In this document: piece by piece, positions 44,984 through 53,904 of the stretch
How positions within the stretch are numbered: the stretch's first letter is position 1
How the letters are laid out: each line of letters starts with the position of its first letter
Source: Acidobacteriota bacterium
Lineage (GTDB): Bacteria; Acidobacteriota; UBA6911; JACQSX01
NCBI GenBank assembly: GCA_016211105.1
Contig: JACQSX010000018.1
Coordinates: forward strand, 18,750-82,749
Length of the DNA stretch: 64,000 nt
Direction: 5' to 3'
Translations under genes and position numbers: made by a program
Notes under the pieces: model-generated
Database searches by the model: none
Told to the model about the DNA's origin: nothing
The model's input: the letters and a program-made list of their open reading frames with translations, nothing else

Positions 44984-45161
44984 ATACGGTGACGTTTGCT
45001 GATGGTCCTTACGAGGCGAGATCCAGGAGCGAGGAGGAGGCGATGCAGGGGACATCGGCGACAACGAACGACGCCGATACCGCCCGCAATCCCCATCAGC
45101 CTGGAGGGTTGCGGCGGGATAGCAACAAACGTCATCGCACCGATGAATCGAGGTACTAAGG
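44963..45161. repeat. Complete 199-base imperfect palindromic element (MITE-like)
   Basis: Terminal arms CCTAAGTACCTCGATTCAT (44963-44981) and ATGAATCGAGGTACTAAGG (45143-45161) are inverted repeats matching at 18 of 19 bases. The complementarity continues inward (GACGTTTGCTG against the complement of CAACAAACGTC). The centre holds a second hairpin (CCGCAATCC...GGGTTGCGG). Partial copies lie at 5328 and 10712. It lies between the globin kinase and the receiver gene, ends two bases before the receiver's ATG, and supplies the kinase stop codon. Confidence 0.8.
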
Positions 45162-45162
45162 C

Positions 45163-45594
45163 ATGACGAAGAAACAAACCATCCTGGTCGTGGAGGACAA
45201 CGTCCTGATCGTCAAGTTTTACCACATGGCGCTCGGGCGGCAAGGGGGCTACGAAGTCTATGCAACCGAGGAAGTCGAAGAAATCCTGACGCTGGCCCGT
45301 TCTGGAGCCATTGACCTGGTAATCCTGGACATCTCGCTTTCCGGGGCGCAGTATCGGGGCAAGCAGATCGATGGAGTCCAGATTGCCGAACTGCTGCGCA
45401 AAGACGAGGATACCGCGCATATCCCCATTTTGATCGCCACCGCCCATGCTATGGAAGGCGACCGCGAAAAGATCATCTCTGCCACCAGTGCCGATGACTA
45501 CCTTGAAAAGCCCATTTACGATTCCAAGAAGTTGATTGAAAAGATTGAGGCGCTCCTTTCAACCAACAAGGGACGAGCAATTCAAAGCGGTTAG
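45163..45594 (+). CDS. Single-domain response regulator (receiver)
   Basis: 143 residues, only a receiver domain: ILVVEDN acidic pair, phospho-acceptor Asp in VILDISLSG, Thr in IATAHAM, Lys in YLEKPIYD. No output domain, so it acts as a phosphorelay intermediate or by protein binding. Placed directly after the globin-coupled kinase, its probable phosphodonor. Its ribosome site (GAGGTACTAAGGC) lies within the right arm of the repeat. Confidence 0.92.
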   Translation: MTKKQTILVVEDNVLIVKFYHMALGRQGGYEVYATEEVEEILTLARSGAIDLVILDISLSGAQYRGKQIDGVQIAELLRKDEDTAHIPILIATAHAMEGDREKIISATSADDYLEKPIYDSKKLIEKIEALLSTNKGRAIQSG

Positions 45595-45687
45595 TTGTGC
45601 CACCGATTCCGCTCGTTGTGGACTTTCACCCACGCTGTAAGGAATATCCCCCAATTCGCAGCGCACTTGCGTCGTAAAATCTCCTAA

Positions 45688-46176
45688 ATGCCCCCGAGTT
45701 CAACTGGTCCTGTAATTGCACCCGCTACGGCAGGGAGTACCGTGAAGCGACACGATAAACTAAAAAAGCTATCCCGAGAACACCAGCGTGCGCTCGTCGT
45801 TGCCATGGCGTTGAAGTACGGCCCAAATCCGCCTCAGCAACTGGATTGGCCAGCGGAGCCAGATAAGAAACGTATCAAATTCTTAGAGTTTGTCGATGCC
45901 GAACTCTTGCGACATCTTCAAGAGGAAGAGAACACGATTTTCCCCTTGGCCGAAGCATACTCTACGACCGGTCGGCGTTTGTGCGTAACATTGGGAATGG
46001 AACACGAGTTAATGAGGAAATTGGTATCGGAGATTCGTACCGCTCAAGAACCAGAGCTATCGGAGCTTTTGATTGATTTCGGACTGCTTTTGGAACAACA
46101 TATCCGAGAAGAAGAGAGAGAACTGTTTGAGCTGATGCCTGAGATCGTCCCGCCGTTTGAAATGGCAGAACTGTAG
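45688..46176 (+). CDS. Hemerythrin-domain protein
   Basis: 162 residues. Hemerythrin-like four-helix fold with likely iron ligands His in SREHQRAL, HLQEEENTIFPL, MEHELMRKL, and HIREEERELFEL. It binds O2, NO or iron in the cytoplasm. The first 18 residues (Pro/Ser/Thr-rich) may not be translated; a GTG at 45742 (VKRHDKLKKL) is an alternative start. It follows the receiver gene on the same strand, 93 bases away, in the gas-sensing cluster. Confidence 0.85.
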   Translation: MPPSSTGPVIAPATAGSTVKRHDKLKKLSREHQRALVVAMALKYGPNPPQQLDWPAEPDKKRIKFLEFVDAELLRHLQEEENTIFPLAEAYSTTGRRLCVTLGMEHELMRKLVSEIRTAQEPELSELLIDFGLLLEQHIREEERELFELMPEIVPPFEMAEL

Positions 46177-46449
46177 CCCAGCGTTTTTAGACGATTCATG
46201 TTCGCAACGGTGAATCAGACTTCGATCTTCTTCACACCTGCCAGCCTAACAGTTTCATTTTGTTGCCCACGCTGGGCGGCCACTGGCCAGCTTTACTGAA
46301 GGCCAGTTGTCGCCCGTTATTTCCTCGCACTGAAAATTCTTATTCAGCTTTTCTCTAACAGCGTAAACAAAACGGGCGCAGGGCCTCACACCAGTCCGCC
46401 GGGCATGGTCCCTGCGCCACCTTCCGCTTTGTCCTAAGGGGGCTGGTCC

Positions 46450-46704
46450 TCAGGACTGTAGCGGCAAACGCTTGTTTCTCTTTGTCAACAGCTCCTCACG
46501 AGTTTCCAGATAATCAGGATCTGGCACGCACGCGTCCACCGGACAAATGGCGACGCACTGGGGCGCCTCGTGGAATCCAACACACTCAGTACAACGCTCT
46601 GGATCAATTACGTAAATCCCTGGGCCTTCACTGATCGCCTGATTGGCACAATCCTCCACACATGCAGCGCAGGCGATGCAATCCATCGTTATTTTCAGCG
46701 CCAT
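46450..46704 (-). CDS. fdx: 2[4Fe-4S] ferredoxin
   Basis: 84 residues. CIACAACVEDCANQA and CTECVGFHEAPQCVAICPVDAC are the two cluster sites; the insert between the second and third Cys of the second site is the YfhL/Alvin type of low-potential ferredoxin. A perfect sigma-54 promoter lies 71 bases upstream. A likely electron donor for the oxidoreductases and radical SAM enzymes in this region. In mycobacteria a ferredoxin (FdxA) belongs to the hypoxia regulon. Confidence 0.93.
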   Translation of the reverse strand: MALKITMDCIACAACVEDCANQAISEGPGIYVIDPERCTECVGFHEAPQCVAICPVDACVPDPDYLETREELLTKRNKRLPLQS

Positions 46705-46774
46705 GACCCTCCCTTTTTGGTCACTGAATTTGAAACCTACGAGCCGTCCCTTGTCTCGGCTGCGGCAGTTGGAG

Positions 46775-46789
46775 GCAACTCGTGTGCCA
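46775..46789 (-). promoter_or_regulatory. Sigma-54 promoter of the ferredoxin gene
   Basis: Minus strand TGGCAC-ACGAG-TTGC, perfect consensus, predicted start near 46763, start codon at 46704. An inverted repeat, CTCCCCAA-AAA-TTGGGTGAG, lies about 100 bases upstream and could be an activator site. Confidence 0.85.
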
Positions 46790-46983
46790 AAGACGCCTCA
46801 TGAAGCCCGCGGGTGTTTGACCTATTCCAGGAGCGGGGATCGAGTCGTGAAACGGGCTGCACGCCGATCCAAGAACTCGCATGGGTGATACTCCCCAAAA
46901 ATTGGGTGAGAAAACCCTTTTTAAACTGGAGGCGCCACAAGAAATGCGCTTCTTGCGCGGAGACACACCCAGTCTTAAATTCG

Positions 46984-47505
46984 TCAACCTTCAGTGTGCG
47001 AACCTGCCTGGCGCTCCTCGACGATCGAGGCACCGAGGATGTTTGAGATGTTTCTCACAAATTCCGATTCCAGTTTTTCCCTTTGTCCTTTGATGATGGC
47101 GTCGTAGACGCGCTTTAGATTCCCCGTGGCATCTGCCGTGATCCTGTAGCGAACCCGGCTTTTCTACACATCCAACTCTTCCAGGTCCAGCACCATGGTG
47201 ATCAATGTCGAGACTTCTTTATCAGCAATCCTTGCCGCACTGGCCAGTCCCCTACCAGGCGTGGCCACGCCCTTGGCAACCAAGCGCCTAGGTTCGCTTC
47301 GCTCGGTGACCTCCAGCGACAGATTATTGTCCAGCGGGAGGAGGCCCATCTTGAGCATTACACCCAGATTGACGTGACTTTCGTCGATCACGTCCACCCG
47401 GACCACGGTAGGAAAGGCCCAGGCAAGCTTGTCGATCTGGTTGAAGACATCAAAGACTTCAGCCATCGGCTTGGCCACCAGGAAGCTATTCTCGATTCGA
47501 ATCAC
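46984..47505 (-). pseudogene. SRPBCC-family gene interrupted by an in-frame TAG
   Basis: GTG start at 47505, 113 codons, then TAG at 47164-47166. The same frame stays open for 59 more codons and reads as a sensible continuation (SRVRYRITADATGNLKRVYDAIIKG, residues shown in part, then EFVRNISNIL) to TGA at 46984. The N-terminal part (MIRIENSFLVAKPMAEVFDVFNQIDKLAWAFP region) and this tail together make one full SRPBCC/CoxG-like domain of about 173 residues. So one nonsense change separates them. It starts three bases after the FAD oxidoreductase stop, and both are under the sigma-54 promoter at 49150. Confidence 0.75.
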
Positions 47506-47508
47506 GCA

Positions 47509-49086
47509 CTATGCTCCTTCCCACCACTTGGGGAGTTTGAGGTCCTCTAAAATGAGATCGGCCGCAATCACTCCCGGCCCCCCGATGATTCCACCACCCG
47601 GATGCATGCAGGCTCCGGCCAGATACAGACCCTTGATGGGAGTCCGAAACTGGGCGAGCTCCGGCAGCGGCCGAAAGTGCTCCAACTGTGCCAAGTGCAT
47701 CCGCCCCATGAAGACGCCTCCCCCTACCATGTTAATCATCCTGCCTTCGATATCCAGCGGCGTCTGCGCGGCCGCCATAAGGATGTTGTCCCGAGTCATG
47801 TTGGGAGCGTATTGCTGCCATCGGGCAATACAACGTTCCGTGTACTCCTCTCTGACCTCGTCCCAAGTGGCTCCATTCAATTGATAGGGCACGAGTTGCC
47901 AAAGGAAAGCAGTATGATGGTTTGCCGGCGCTTGAGATGGGTCGAACCATGTGGGCACGCTGGCAATAAAAGCCAATTTGTCCGGCAGCCTCCCCTGGCG
48001 GACGTCTGATAGAACTACCGTGAAGTCATCCGCAGTGTCAAAGCCGATATCCAGTCGAAAGGCTCGATTGATATCCTCGTTGCCTGGAAGCGTCTTAAAC
48101 CTGGGAGGTTCGCGTAGAGCCATGTGGACGGCAAAAATCGAAAACTCGTCGTGACGAAATCTCTTGACTCGCTCGACCAACCCAGCATCCAGTTTGTCTT
48201 CTCCGAGCATCTTCAAGAACGTCTGCTTGAGGTCAACCGCGCTTACTACCACGGGGGCGAAGTACTGCTGGCCGTCGTCGCACTCCACCCCAACCGCGCT
48301 GCCGTTCTCCACTAGGATTTTCTGCACCTGGGTGAGCGATGTCGCCTCGCCTCCGTTGGCCAGCAAGGCTCTCCAAAGTGCATGGGCGGTGATATGCGAC
48401 CCGCCGAGCGCTAATTGCGAGTGTTCTACCTGGCTAATGACAAGCGGCACAACCGCGCCGATCCCGGCATAGTCCGGCAGGATTCCCCGCGGGACCGGAA
48501 GATGGTGCAGCACCAACGCTTTGACGTGGTCATTCTCAAACCACTCATCCACGACTTCTCGCGGGGTCATCCGGCCGATGCGCAGCCACTCCATTCCTTC
48601 CTGCGACCCTTCCAGTACCACCATTTGCTCGGAAGGAGGCGAGGGAGGACTATAAAGGGCTGGAACGATAATGGTGGAAATAAACTCACCATAATTGTTG
48701 ACAATCTCGCGCCAAGTCCTGGCATCTTTTGCCGAAAAGCGACGGATGCTCTGGCAGGTTTGTTCCAGATCGTCATAAAAACAAAGCGCGCGACCATCAG
48801 GCAGGATCAGGCCCGCTTGGACCGGCGGGCGGTAATAACGGGCGTTGTACTTGTCCAACTCCAAATCCTTGTAGGCGGGCATGATGTTGATCGTGTCATG
48901 AAAGTACGAATGTAAGTTATGCGCAAAACCGGAGATGGTGATTTCTTCCGTGCTAAGTCCACCTCCAGCCTCCAGGCGACGTTCAAGCACCAGCACCTTG
49001 AGTCCCGCTTTGGCCAAATAGCAGCCCAGGACCAATCCATTGTGCCCCGCCCCAATAATTAAGGCATCGTACCTGCGTTCCGCCAT
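47509..49086 (-). CDS. FAD-dependent oxidoreductase, phytoene desaturase/PYROXD2-like
   Basis: 525 residues. Dinucleotide-binding start YDALIIGAGHNGLVLGCYLAKAG with LERRLEAGGGLSTEE, and the C-terminal FAD contact GLYLAGACMHPGGGIIGGPG. Substrate is likely a hydrophobic polyene or lipid. The frame is open upstream to 49224, but the ATG at 49086 has GAGGAG four bases upstream and lies 52 bases after the predicted sigma-54 start, so it is used. Cotranscribed with the SRPBCC gene, which could present the substrate. Confidence 0.9.
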   Translation of the reverse strand: MAERRYDALIIGAGHNGLVLGCYLAKAGLKVLVLERRLEAGGGLSTEEITISGFAHNLHSYFHDTINIMPAYKDLELDKYNARYYRPPVQAGLILPDGRALCFYDDLEQTCQSIRRFSAKDARTWREIVNNYGEFISTIIVPALYSPPSPPSEQMVVLEGSQEGMEWLRIGRMTPREVVDEWFENDHVKALVLHHLPVPRGILPDYAGIGAVVPLVISQVEHSQLALGGSHITAHALWRALLANGGEATSLTQVQKILVENGSAVGVECDDGQQYFAPVVVSAVDLKQTFLKMLGEDKLDAGLVERVKRFRHDEFSIFAVHMALREPPRFKTLPGNEDINRAFRLDIGFDTADDFTVVLSDVRQGRLPDKLAFIASVPTWFDPSQAPANHHTAFLWQLVPYQLNGATWDEVREEYTERCIARWQQYAPNMTRDNILMAAAQTPLDIEGRMINMVGGGVFMGRMHLAQLEHFRPLPELAQFRTPIKGLYLAGACMHPGGGIIGGPGVIAADLILEDLKLPKWWEGA

Positions 49087-49149
49087 CTGCTCCTCCTCAC
49101 TTAAAGCGAGCAACACCGAATCTCTCAACAGGATTGGAATGAAGAAAGA

Positions 49150-49164
49150 GCAAATCTGGTGCCA
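49150..49164 (-). promoter_or_regulatory. Sigma-54 promoter of the FAD oxidoreductase operon
   Basis: Minus strand TGGCAC-CAGAT-TTGC, perfect consensus, predicted start near 49138. It lies inside the longer possible frame and thus confirms the downstream start at 49086. Confidence 0.87.
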
Positions 49165-49294
49165 AAGAGAAGAATGGTCAAGGCACAGCAACGCCGGGAG
49201 GGTACCCCTGAAGCGTCTGCTCAAATACCAGCCGCTAGGGCGGAAACGTCTGAAAAATTGGCGTACAAAATGAACAGAGATTCGTTCGAGAAAT

Positions 49295-49720
49295 TTACTT
49301 CATGAGCCTTTTGAGTTCGATCTGCGCTTTCTCTTCATCCATCATGATGTGTCTGAGGTCATGGTGCCAACTGGTGGGATGGTCAAAGAGCGGCAATAAT
49401 TCCCGATACACCTTTTCGGCCTGCTCCTCCGTTTTTAGTGCCTCGGCAAGCATTTTGTCAGCCTCCCGAACATCCGGAATTGGAGTTGGGTCCGGCGTCG
49501 TCGTAGCTTTTCCCCCAAGGTCAGCGATGATTTGGCGCACAATTTTGGCGTGATGCATCCCTTCCTCGCCTTCCTTGGAAAAGTGTTCCTCAAAATCTAG
49601 ACGGTCGCGGCCCTTCAGATAGGCGGCATAGTGCGCATACATCAAGGCGGCCCGAATTTCCCAGGCCAACGCCTCATTCAAACTTTTGATCGCTTGCTTC
49701 TCATGCTTCACCGGTTTCAC
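49295..49720 (-). CDS. Ferritin-like (bacterioferritin/DPS-type) protein
   Basis: 141 residues, four-helix bundle: SLNEALAWEIRAALMYAHYAAY, FSKEGEEGMHHAKIVRQII with ExxH, a later EEQAEKVYRELLPLF, and DEEKAQIELKRL. Glu and His are placed for a di-iron site as in bacterioferritins. It could store iron or remove peroxide in the cytoplasm. GGAGGTT precedes the ATG. Monocistronic by position. Confidence 0.85.
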   Translation of the reverse strand: MKPVKHEKQAIKSLNEALAWEIRAALMYAHYAAYLKGRDRLDFEEHFSKEGEEGMHHAKIVRQIIADLGGKATTTPDPTPIPDVREADKMLAEALKTEEQAEKVYRELLPLFDHPTSWHHDLRHIMMDEEKAQIELKRLMK

Positions 49721-49918
49721 AGAACCTCCTTTTCAATTTCAACGAACGCAAATGTCCTACACTCGGCGCGGTAACCTGTTTTCATTTCGCGCTGCCTAGT
49801 GTTAACTTGCAGACACTAGGGCGTTCGCTTCCACAAGCGAACCGTAAAGGATGAACCTACCCCAACCGAATGCACCCTATCTTAGAGTATCGACACCCGA
49901 TATTAGGTAGCAAGAAAA

Positions 49919-52249
49919 TTACTTTCGGGCGCTTATGTCCCGCGGAGTCAGATGTTCATCAATCAGGGACAAATAGTGTTCTTCTTCTTGCGCGAAATGA
50001 AGCCTCAGCAACGCATCCAGCCCGTATAATACCCGCCTTAAATCGCGCAGGTCTTCGCTAGCCATCCCCGTAGGCGGAAGATCTTCCAATAGTCGCACAA
50101 ACAGGCGCGTCAAGTGGGTAATCTCCAGGTGCGCGCGGCTCATCGTTCCCGTGGGATCTTCGCCTCCGATCAGTTCCGCCACGACGGGATAAATCAAGAT
50201 ATCTTCTGCCTTCTCATGAGGAATGAGCTCTTCCTCCAAAAATCGTTTGATATTGTCCAGTTCCGCTCTCGCCTCCTCGGGAGGAAGCATGTCGAGGCGG
50301 TCCGCTACCATCCGGAGCTGCTTGACTTTGGGTAGGAGCGTCCGGTGTTCGGCTTTGACGCGGTCGCGTTTCTCCACTGCGCTTGCGCTCTTTAATTTTT
50401 CTGCACGCCCTTCACGAAGCGCTCGTAATGCATTCATAATTACGGCCACGTCGATCGCCTCCTGCAGGAGCGCTCCGGCAACCGGCGCCAATCGCCCACC
50501 CAACGCAAACAACATTCCCCCCACAGACAGAGACATTCCTACCAGCACGCTCTGGACCGCGATCCTGCGCGCTTGGCGCGCAATGCGAAGCGCATCTACC
50601 AGGCAATCCAAGCGGTCGACCGCCAACACCACGTCGGCAGCTTCAGAGGATACGGTGGCTCCGCGGGCCCCCATCGCGATTCCAATGTCGGCGGCGGCAA
50701 GCGCAGGAGCGTCGTTGATTCCATCTCCAACCATTATAGTTAGGCCTCGGGCTCGCTCCGCCCGAACCGTCTCCACTTTGTCTGCAGGCGAGCGCTCGGC
50801 CAGCGCCTCATCGGCGCCAATTGCAGTTCCCACCACCTCAGCCAGGTCCGGGTGATCTCCGGTCAGCACAATCACTCTCTCGATGCCAGCGCGCCTTAGA
50901 GCCCGAATGGTTCTCGGGGTTTCAGGTCGGATTGGATTATCCAGGATGAGCGCTCCCGACATCACACCGTCAATGGAGACAAACACATTGGAGGATCCTT
51001 CCATCGCCGTTCGTCTACGAACCCTCCGAGCCGCCGCGGGCAGAAGCGCTCCCTCAGAAACCCACTCCCCGTTTCCCAGCGCGATCCGCTGGCCGTCCAC
51101 CAGCCCTTTGATTCCGGCGCCTGGTCGCTCGTTGATTTCAGTGGGGAAGGAAAGCCTCAATCCCCGGTCCCGGGCGGCCCGGACGATGGCGCTGGCAAAG
51201 AGGTGTGGCGACACCTGATCGAGCGAAGCTGCCAGCCTGAGAAGATCGTTGGAACCGTACTGACTGAATACCTCAATATCAGAGATGGTGGGAATTCCTA
51301 AGGTGAGTGTTCCCGTTTTATCCAGCAGCAAGATCCGCGCCCGAGCGAGCATCTCCAGGGCTCCTCCACCCTTCATGAGGATCCCGCGACGCGCGGCGCG
51401 CGAAATTCCTGACACGATTGCGACCGGCGCCGCAAGAATCAGCGGGCAGGGCGTCGCTACAACCAGGACTGCCAGCACGCGGATGGGATCACCTGATATC
51501 AGCCATGCAATTCCCGCCATAGCAAGAGTCAGCGGGAGAAAGACAAGCGCGTATCGATCGGCAAGCCGCACGAAGGGCGCTTTGGATACTAACGCCTCTT
51601 GCACCAGCCGGACAATACCCGCGTAGGTGCTCTCTTTAGACGTAGCAACCGCTCTCAGATCAAACGGCCCGCCGGCGTTGAGCGTGCCGCTTTGCACTCT
51701 CTCCCCCGCTCGCCGCTCCACCGGCTTTGACTCGCCGGTAAGTGTGGACTCGTCCAAGACCGCCACGTTTCCCACCACCATTCCGTCAACAGGCACGACC
51801 TCGCCCGGCTTGACCAGCAGAAGATCGCCGACCTGTACCTGGCCGATATCCGGAGAGGTAAGTGCGCCAGACTCATATCTGTGGACGACCCGAGGAGCTC
51901 GTTGCAGTAAAACAGAAAGCTCTCTACGGGCCTTCGATGCCGCATAGGTTTCCAGCGCCTGCCCGCCGGTCAGCATCAGCGCAATGACGACACCCGCCAG
52001 GTACTGCCCTAACGCCAAGGCTCCCGCCATCGCCAAAAGGGCGATGATGTCAACCCCCATCTCTCCCCGCATCAGTTGCCTGACTACAGAAGTCACAAGG
52101 CGGACAAGGACAACGACCGTGGTGATCGCCCAAATGAGCGCGCCGAAAGCCTCGCTGCCCAGAAGTCGAACAGCGGCGCCAGAGGCAATGCCCGCGCAGG
52201 TTAGTGCCAGCAGAATTCCGGTCTCGTTCCCAGCTTTCAAAATTTGCAC
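49919..52249 (-). CDS. P1B-type metal ATPase fused to a C-terminal hemerythrin domain
   Basis: 776 residues. Residues 1-605: membrane helices, STLTGESKP, metal-binding CPx motif VVATPCPLILAAP, DKTGTLTLG (Asp about 309), GDGINDAPAL. There is no N-terminal heavy-metal domain. Residues about 620-770: hemerythrin-like helices with candidate ligands HRTLLPKV, IPHEKAEDILIYP, RAHLEITHL and LHFAQEEEHYL. TPCP-type P1B pumps move Cu+, Zn2+/Cd2+ or other metals; the specificity is not clear. The hemerythrin tail could gate transport by O2/NO or bind iron. Confidence 0.9.
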   Translation of the reverse strand: MQILKAGNETGILLALTCAGIASGAAVRLLGSEAFGALIWAITTVVVLVRLVTSVVRQLMRGEMGVDIIALLAMAGALALGQYLAGVVIALMLTGGQALETYAASKARRELSVLLQRAPRVVHRYESGALTSPDIGQVQVGDLLLVKPGEVVPVDGMVVGNVAVLDESTLTGESKPVERRAGERVQSGTLNAGGPFDLRAVATSKESTYAGIVRLVQEALVSKAPFVRLADRYALVFLPLTLAMAGIAWLISGDPIRVLAVLVVATPCPLILAAPVAIVSGISRAARRGILMKGGGALEMLARARILLLDKTGTLTLGIPTISDIEVFSQYGSNDLLRLAASLDQVSPHLFASAIVRAARDRGLRLSFPTEINERPGAGIKGLVDGQRIALGNGEWVSEGALLPAAARRVRRRTAMEGSSNVFVSIDGVMSGALILDNPIRPETPRTIRALRRAGIERVIVLTGDHPDLAEVVGTAIGADEALAERSPADKVETVRAERARGLTIMVGDGINDAPALAAADIGIAMGARGATVSSEAADVVLAVDRLDCLVDALRIARQARRIAVQSVLVGMSLSVGGMLFALGGRLAPVAGALLQEAIDVAVIMNALRALREGRAEKLKSASAVEKRDRVKAEHRTLLPKVKQLRMVADRLDMLPPEEARAELDNIKRFLEEELIPHEKAEDILIYPVVAELIGGEDPTGTMSRAHLEITHLTRLFVRLLEDLPPTGMASEDLRDLRRVLYGLDALLRLHFAQEEEHYLSLIDEHLTPRDISARK

Positions 52250-52470
52250 GCTCCTTGCTCCTTATCCATGCGATCCACCCCTATTTTACGCAGGAAACAC
52301 GCACCGGAAATGCAAATCCATTCCTGTGCGGCCACGGCCGACTTCCAAGGAACGCTGACGGTAACGGCGATAGGCGGGCCGTTGCCGCCACGGCGATCCA
52401 GTTGGGCGCACAGACGGGACAATTTACTACGTTGCCGTAACTCAATTGCAGTAAGCCGGCGGACTTCATT

Positions 52471-52500
52471 CAGACAGAAATGTGGGGACATTTCTGTCTG
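52471..52500. repeat. Perfect 13-bp-stem hairpin (REP-like)
   Basis: CAGACAGAAATGT-GGGG-ACATTTCTGTCTG: a perfect 13-base stem with a four-base loop. Extragenic position and shape suit a REP/rho-independent-like hairpin; no T-run follows. Confidence 0.75.
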
Positions 52501-53045
52501 TGCGCCCTCTTCTTAATGGCCACAACCACGTGTAAGCGGCATTTACTTTACCGTCACGCCTCATGTAATCTGCGATCACTCGCATCCGCCTAGGCCGGGG
52601 AGACAACGTAATGGCACGATCCGCGGGCGCTTGCTTGGGACTCTAACAAGGAACCTACTGAAAATTTTACGGCCACACGGATCCAATGGAACCTTTTTGG
52701 CAACTCGGACCTATTGAACATTACCAAATATAGCTGACGCGGTTCCGGCCCTCCGACGCCGGCCAGCGCGCTCCAGCGAGGCAGGCCACGTCAGTAATAT
52801 TATGTAAAGGTCAATAGGAGGCAGACAAACACGCAAGTGAGGTTCCAAACAGTCCACAAGGCTGCAAGAAACGGTCGCTCTTATGCGAGATTCCAACGAA
52901 TCCACGCCATTCCCTGCGATCTCCATGACGTCACGTGCCATCACTCGCAGGACCGAGCGCCGACCGCTCGGATGGGATATTCCTCAGTGCCTGCGCGATT
53001 TCACCCAACCATCGTTACTTCTCTCGGAATTTAAGAGAAACAGAC

Positions 53046-53060
53046 GGGCACGCGCGTTGC
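53046..53060 (+). promoter_or_regulatory. Sigma-54 promoter of the hydrolase/phosphoribosyltransferase genes
   Basis: GGGCAC-GCGCG-TTGC, one mismatch (G for T at the first base), correct spacing, predicted start near 53072, start codon at 53152. Confidence 0.65.
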
Positions 53061-53151
53061 ATAATGAGGTGTATGAGAAACGGAAACCGTAAGAAGTCAA
53101 GCATGGCTACATCGCAGGAACCCAAGGGCACGTTACATTGCAGGAACAGGA

Positions 53152-53862
53152 ATGAGCAAATCAAATAGAAAATCGTGGATTGAACCGATGGTGCGCAATC
53201 TGCATATCCCGTCAGGGTCGGTCTTCCTTGAAGGAGAGCTAGTTGTTCCCGCGGCGGCAGCCGGCATCGTACTTTTTGCTCACGGAAGCGGAAGCAGCCG
53301 CTTCAGCCCGCGCAACCAATATGTCGCGCGGATTCTTCGTGACGCGGGCATTGGCACCTTGCTGTTTGATTTGCTCACGCGGGATGAAGAAGTAGTCGAC
53401 TTGAGAACCGGTGAGCTGCGCTTTGACATCAACCTGCTCGCAGAACGACTCGCGGATGCGACTTCTTGGATTAAGTCACAGCTTCAAAGCGACCACCTGA
53501 GGATTGGATATTTTGGCGCCAGTACAGGCGCAGCAGCCGCGCTGGTTGCGGCGGCCAAATTGGGAGGTGCGATTGCTGCGATTGTCTCGCGCGGAGGTCG
53601 GCCGGATCTGGCGGCAGAGGCGCTGTCCCACGTCGAGTCGCCGACTCTTCTCATCGTCGGCGGACGCGACGAGGTGGTAATCCAATTGAACCAGGACGCC
53701 TACGTGAAACTTGCGTGCGAGAAAGAATTGAAGATCATTCCTGGAGCTACGCACCTGTTTGAAGAACCCGGCGCCCTGGAAGAGGCCGCGCGGCTGGCGG
53801 CTGATTGGTTCCGAAAGCACTTGGCGGCGCCAAACGGGAGACGGATGCCGGCGGTCGAATGA
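53152..53862 (+). CDS. Alpha/beta hydrolase, dienelactone hydrolase type
   Basis: 236 residues: LFAHGSGSSRFSPRN, nucleophile region IGYFGASTGAAAAL (Ser in GASTG), Asp in IVGGRDEVV, His in GATHLFEEP. These are the triad positions of a small serine hydrolase. In many bacteria this domain is fused to the phosphoribosyltransferase that follows here as a separate gene 42 bases away, so a shared function is likely. Substrate unknown. Confidence 0.87.
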   Translation: MSKSNRKSWIEPMVRNLHIPSGSVFLEGELVVPAAAAGIVLFAHGSGSSRFSPRNQYVARILRDAGIGTLLFDLLTRDEEVVDLRTGELRFDINLLAERLADATSWIKSQLQSDHLRIGYFGASTGAAAALVAAAKLGGAIAAIVSRGGRPDLAAEALSHVESPTLLIVGGRDEVVIQLNQDAYVKLACEKELKIIPGATHLFEEPGALEEAARLAADWFRKHLAAPNGRRMPAVE

Positions 53863-53904
53863 CAAACGTCGTCACTTCACGTTCAACGGGACTGCCAAAT
53901 AACG

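Larger units (their letters stand above)
52250..53151. other. 902-base region without a supported gene; contains hairpins and a sigma-54 site
   Basis: Reading frames here are short and unlike known proteins. Visible structures: the 13-bp-stem hairpin at 52471, a short palindrome at 52953-52971 (CCGAGCG-CCGAC-CGCTCGG), and the sigma-54 site at 53046. The palindrome is about 75 bases upstream of the promoter, where an activator could bind. Confidence 0.5.

Noticed and set aside
46737..47033. Short frames around the ferredoxin promoter
   Set aside because: They overlap the sigma-54 promoter and the tail of the broken SRPBCC gene; no support as genes.
52711..52944. 77-codon minus-strand frame in the large gap
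   Set aside because: No ribosome site or recognisable pattern; treated as chance.
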